Position numbers and translations under genes: made by a program. This document shows, piece after piece, positions 20,702 to 24,157 of a stretch of DNA of 24,157 nucleotides (positions are counted from its first letter, which is position 1; each line of letters opens with the position of its first letter). The notes under the pieces are model-generated. The model ran no database searches and had not been told where the DNA came from. It worked only from the letters and a program-made list of their open reading frames with translations. This DNA comes from an uncultured Pseudoclavibacter sp. (GTDB lineage Bacteria > Actinomycetota > Actinomycetes > Actinomycetales > Microbacteriaceae), in assembly GCA_946221025.1 (NCBI GenBank), contig CAMIMS010000026.1, positions 1-24,157 of the forward strand. Direction: 5' to 3'.

Positions 20702-22405
20702 CTATGCCAGCGGGTCGAGCATCACCATGACCGAGGATTCCACTCCCTCCCGGGCAAACCGGACCTCGACTTCGGTGCCCGCGGGTTTGGCACGAACCTG
20801 CGCGATGAAATCGCTCGCGGTGCGAATCGTGCGACCGTCGACCCGAATGATCACATCGCCCTGTTGCAAACCGGCACGAGCGGCCGGGCCGCCCTCGCTG
20901 ATCGACTCAATCACGGCGCCGGTAACGGTCGTGAGCGTGTCGCGCGAGGATGAGCGCACCGCCGCGCCGACCGCGCCGTGAGACGGCATCTGACCGCTGA
21001 CAAAGTCATTCACGACGCGACTGGCGACTTCGGCTGGAATCGCGAACCCGAGTCCGATCGATCCGGCACCGTCGGCGCCACGCTGTCGTTCAGCTCCGGC
21101 GGTCGCGATGGCGACATTCACGCCCACGACCCGGCCGGAGGAATCAACCAGCGGGCCGCCGGAGTTACCGGGGTTCATGCTCGCATCGGATTGCAGGACG
21201 GCGATCTGCACGGTGTCGGTTGCCGGGCGCGGCTGCTCGATGGCGAAGGGAGCGTTCTCTTCCGGGCTCGCGGCGGGCGGCGCGGCAGCCGAACGGACCT
21301 CGATCGAGCGGTCAACCGAGGAGATCACGCCGAGGGTCGTTGATTGCGTGAAGCCGAGCGGAGCGCCGATGGCGATTGCGGTGTCACCGACCTTGACCGA
21401 GTTGCTGTTCGCGAATTCGGCTGGCACAAGATCGGTCGCGCCCTCGAGCCGAAGCAGCGCCAGGTCGGAGTACGCATCAATGCCGACCGGGATGGCGTTG
21501 AAGCGGCGGCCGTCCGCGGTCGCCCCCCTCACGCTGGCGTTGTTCACCGTGCCGTCGAGGGTGACCACGTGGGCGTTCGTCAGCACCAGGCCGTCTGGAC
21601 TCACGACGATGGCGCTACCGACCTCATTCCGACCGTTGATCGACACATCCAGCTGCACGACGGATTTGCTCGCCTTCTCGATTGCCGCAGCGATATTGCC
21701 GGTCGGACCGGGGTTGGTCGGTGTGTTCTGCACGGTTTGCGTGGGCGTGGGCTCGGCACCGGGCGACGTGAAGCCGGAAACAAGGAGCCCACCGATGAGA
21801 CCACCGATCAGGGCCGAGATGCCCGTTGCCGCCATGAGGGCGCCCATGCCGACCGTTCTGCGTGCTGGCCGGGCCACTTCGGCACGGGAAGGCGGCGTGG
21901 GCGACGAATACGCGATCGACTCCGCTCGGGTCGGCGGCGTGTGCTCGGTGCGCTCGGGAGGCGCGCTCACGCTAGATGCGGTGCTCGAGGATGTGGTCGC
22001 AGCAAGAGTGGCTGCACCCGGCTCGATCGACTGCGCACGCGCAGCCTCATCGGCCGAAGAGCCGGGGAACGATGCTTCACTCGACTCGGTGGGCGCATCC
22101 GTTCTGCGGTGATCGGAACCGGCCGACGGGTTCACCGCACCCTCGAGTTGCCCCTCGGAGTCTGCGGCATCGGATGGCTCAGTGTCGGATGCGGGCACGG
22201 CTTCTTGCCGCGAACCCTCGACCTCGTCGGCAGCGCCGACCCGGGCGAGCGCATTGAGCAGCTCATCAACCCGATCGGGGTCGGATGATCCGGTTGAGTC
22301 GACGCCGTCGCGAAGCGTCGATTCATCGGGTTGCGAAGCCTCCGCATCCGGCGCGTCACTCGATGCTGACGGCGTCTCCGGTGGAGCATCGCCCGGTTTG
22401 TCCAT
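20702..22405 (-). CDS. htrA: Membrane-anchored HtrA/DegP-type serine protease with PDZ domain
   Basis: The 567-residue protein has a long cytoplasmic, Ser/Glu/Asp/Pro-rich and probably disordered region (1-184), one membrane segment (about 186-212), a Pro/Thr linker, a trypsin-like domain and a PDZ domain (about 475-565). The catalytic triad is His279 (TNAHVV), Asp314 (YSDLALL) and Ser415 (GNSGGP); the PDZ carries 'GGPAARAGLQQGDVIIRVDG'. The protease should act outside the membrane on misfolded or envelope proteins, like mycobacterial HtrA/PepD relatives. ATG 22405 is preferred: AGGAGG lies 4 bases upstream, but only 1 base before the adjacent ATG 22408. A loop insert of about 28 residues (371-398, Ala/Pro-rich) separates two strands of the protease fold. 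Confidence 0.93.
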   Translation of the reverse strand: MDKPGDAPPETPSASSDAPDAEASQPDESTLRDGVDSTGSSDPDRVDELLNALARVGAADEVEGSRQEAVPASDTEPSDAADSEGQLEGAVNPSAGSDHRRTDAPTESSEASFPGSSADEAARAQSIEPGAATLAATTSSSTASSVSAPPERTEHTPPTRAESIAYSSPTPPSRAEVARPARRTVGMGALMAATGISALIGGLIGGLLVSGFTSPGAEPTPTQTVQNTPTNPGPTGNIAAAIEKASKSVVQLDVSINGRNEVGSAIVVSPDGLVLTNAHVVTLDGTVNNASVRGATADGRRFNAIPVGIDAYSDLALLRLEGATDLVPAEFANSNSVKVGDTAIAIGAPLGFTQSTTLGVISSVDRSIEVRSAAAPPAASPEENAPFAIEQPRPATDTVQIAVLQSDASMNPGNSGGPLVDSSGRVVGVNVAIATAGAERQRGADGAGSIGLGFAIPAEVASRVVNDFVSGQMPSHGAVGAAVRSSSRDTLTTVTGAVIESISEGGPAARAGLQQGDVIIRVDGRTIRTASDFIAQVRAKPAGTEVEVRFAREGVESSVMVMLDPLA

Positions 22406-22408
22406 CAT

Positions 22409-22668
22409 CCCTCCTCGGCAGCCCACTAAGGGTAGGTGAGACCGCCGACAATTTCGTTGAAGACGAGGCCTCTCTTGCAGAAGCAGGTCAGAAGCGGGTC
22501 TATCATGCGGGTCCGCAAGACCTCGTCGAGGGGCCCGATCGGGTCGCTCGCCTCGCCTGCGGCACAGGATGGTGGACGCGCCCGCCGTATCCGAATCCAT
22601 CTTTCTGCTGCATGATTAGGGGCAAGAGCGTCGCTGCGCTCCCATTCTCGAGGCTGAGAGGTACGACC
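22409..22668. other. Divergent intergenic region with a long leader
   Basis: These 260 bases separate htrA and the acidic-tail gene. No tRNA, SRP RNA or known riboswitch consensus was recognised. TATCAT at 22501-22506 is a plausible plus-strand -10 box (TTGCAG at 22475 is 20 bases upstream, too far to be ideal) and would leave a leader of about 155 bases. The leader has possible hairpins: GAGCG-TCGCTG-CGCTC at 22627-22642, and TCTC pairing with GAGA of the GAGAGG ribosome binding site at 22656-22661. Confidence 0.4.
22429..22434 (-). promoter_or_regulatory. Candidate htrA -10 box
   Basis: TACCCT on the minus strand (22434 to 22429) would give a leader of about 17 bases that contains the AGGAGG ribosome binding site of htrA. 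No good -35 box was found. Confidence 0.4.
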
Positions 22669-23106
<438 letters not shown>

Positions 23107-23174
23107 GTCGTCGCCCAGGCACCCGTCACGCCCCTCGCGGCCCGATTACCGCCCATCTGCGGCTATTCGAGCGT

Positions 23175-24157
23175 TTATTGCAGCACTGCCCGAAGCGCCC
23201 CGAGGACCCTGTCGTTCACCTCGGGTGAGCTGACCGTCACGCGGATTCCCTCGCCGGGAAATGCGCGCACGAGCACGCCCTGCTCGGCAAGCGCATCCCC
23301 AACGCGCTGCGTGTCATCCCCGAGGCGAAGCCAGAAGAAGTTCCCTTCCGATTTCGTGACCGGCGTACCGAGGGCAGCGAGCTGCGGGAACATGCGTTCC
23401 CGCTCCCCCACGATCGTTGAGACCCGCTCACCGAGCTCGTGCTCGACCCCGAGGCTCGCGAGCGCCGCCACCTGCGCGAGGGTCGTGACCGCGAACGGCA
23501 CCGCGACCTTGCGAAGCGCATCAGCGACCGCGGGAGGCGCGATGGCGTACCCGATGCGAAGACCGGCCAGGCCGTGCGCCTTCGAGAAGGTGCGCAGCAC
23601 CGCGACGTTGTCAAAGCGGCGGAAGAAGTCTTCCCCATCGGCGGCGTCAGGATCGCGGTTGAACTCCACGTACGCCTCATCGAGCACGACGAGCACATCT
23701 CGCGGCACCCGCTCGATGAAGGCCTGGAGCTCGTCCTGGCCCACGGATGTGCCGGTCGGGTTATTCGGGTTGCAAACGATGACCATGCTCGTGCGCTCAG
23801 TGATCGCCGCAGCCATGGCATCGAAATCGTGACGCTCATCCGAAGTAAGCGGCACCGCGACAGAGCTTGCCCCGGCCACCGTCACGACGATCGGGTACGC
23901 CTCGAAGCTTCGCCACGGGTAGATGACTTCAGAACCCGGCTCACTGACGGCGAGCATGATCTGCTGGAGCACCTCGACGGAGCCCGCACCGAACGCGATC
24001 TGCATCGGGTCAACGCCGTGGCGTTCGGCGAGCGCCTCGCGCAGGGCCGTGGCGTGCATATCCGGGTACTCGTTCAGGCCAGCGAGGTGCGCGTCGATCG
24101 CCTCTCGCACCGTCGGCAGCGGCCCGTAGGGGCTCTCATTGGCGGAAACCTTGACCA
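23175..24157 (-). CDS. hisC: HisC-like PLP aminotransferase, N-terminus beyond the window
   Basis: The frame is open to the last base, so the first residues are missing; 327 residues are seen. Class I/II aminotransferase motifs are complete: 'KVSANESPYGPLPTVREAI' near the visible start, 'GAGSVEVLQQIM', 'CNPNNPTGT', 'VVLDEAYVEF' (PLP-contacting Asp and Tyr), 'TFSKAHGLAGLRIGYA' with the PLP-binding Lys, and 'EGIRVTVS' with the carboxylate-binding Arg. This is the histidinol-phosphate/aromatic aminotransferase (HisC or Pat) branch. HisC transaminates imidazole acetol phosphate in histidine synthesis, while Pat makes phenylalanine and related amino acids; the two cannot be told apart here. No other his gene is in the window, which slightly favours a Pat-like role. 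The 68 bases after the stop, up to the acidic-tail gene, hold nothing recognisable. Confidence 0.9.
   Translation of the reverse strand, partial: VKVSANESPYGPLPTVREAIDAHLAGLNEYPDMHATALREALAERHGVDPMQIAFGAGSVEVLQQIMLAVSEPGSEVIYPWRSFEAYPIVVTVAGASSVAVPLTSDERHDFDAMAAAITERTSMVIVCNPNNPTGTSVGQDELQAFIERVPRDVLVVLDEAYVEFNRDPDAADGEDFFRRFDNVAVLRTFSKAHGLAGLRIGYAIAPPAVADALRKVAVPFAVTTLAQVAALASLGVEHELGERVSTIVGERERMFPQLAALGTPVTKSEGNFFWLRLGDDTQRVGDALAEQGVLVRAFPGEGIRVTVSSPEVNDRVLGALRAVLQ

Noticed and set aside
21344..22288. 314-codon plus-strand frame opposite htrA
   Set aside because: Arg/Gly/His-rich shadow of the low-complexity and protease coding region; no start signal or recognisable domain.
22441..22620. 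SRP RNA, tRNA or known riboswitch before the acidic-tail gene
   Set aside because: The SRP apical motif, a cloverleaf and riboswitch core motifs were looked for and not found; only ordinary GC-rich pairings remain.
22285..22668. In-frame N-terminal extension of the acidic-tail protein
   Set aside because: It would run through the htrA start and promoter region, and its composition is unlike a coding region; ATG 22669 has its own ribosome binding site.

Overview
The window looks like chromosomal DNA of a high-GC actinobacterium, most likely of the family Microbacteriaceae. The evidence is the strongly GC-rich codon use, many GTG starts, and the gene order prfB-ftsE-ftsX-smpB with ssrA nearby. 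A tmRNA tag reading ANAKRTDFALAA, an actinobacterial-type Tad locus (tadA-tadB-tadC, small pilin-like protein, TadE, TadE, TadG-like), a DUF3039 protein, and several genes with a TANNNT box 6-7 bases before the ATG (leaderless mRNAs) agree with this. No transposase, phage gene, CRISPR array or plasmid function was seen. Genus and species cannot be read from the sequence.

Layout. (1) 1-1524, plus strand: three tandem paralogs of the four-cysteine 'septum formation' family, the first cut by the window edge, the other two lipoproteins. (2) 1642-2013, minus: tmRNA (ssrA). (3) 2223-5492, plus: two tandem single-pass membrane proteins of unknown function whose six extracytoplasmic cysteines have almost identical spacing, ending at a strong bidirectional terminator. 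(4) 5579-9243, minus: smpB, ftsX, ftsE (with an acidic C-terminal extension) and prfB. (5) 9313-14029, minus: a seven-gene overlapping Tad operon. (6) 14115-14905, plus: tRNA-Leu(UAG) and an unrecognised lipoprotein. (7) 14993-17245, minus: an operon of murI, rph and an XTP/dITP pyrophosphatase. (8) 17285-18622, plus: nicotinate phosphoribosyltransferase, sharing a 39-bp divergent promoter region with murI. (9) 18665-19508, minus: DUF3039 protein and a methylated-DNA-protein cysteine methyltransferase; 19642-20526, plus: an EcsC-like protein. (10) 20702-22405, minus: membrane-anchored HtrA-type protease. (11) 22669-23106, plus: a small protein with a hyperacidic Asp/Glu tail. (12) 23175 to the window end, minus: partial HisC-like aminotransferase.

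Functional links. prfB, smpB and ssrA together serve translation termination and ribosome rescue. ftsE and ftsX encode the divisome ABC complex that controls peptidoglycan hydrolysis. The Tad genes encode motor, platform and pilin-like subunits of a type IVb pilus or secretion machine; no prepilin peptidase lies in this window. murI supplies D-glutamate for peptidoglycan. Most of the window is conserved housekeeping sequence. The least explained parts are the two six-cysteine membrane proteins, the tandem septum-family lipoproteins, the pilin-like protein without Glu+5 and the hyperacidic-tail protein.
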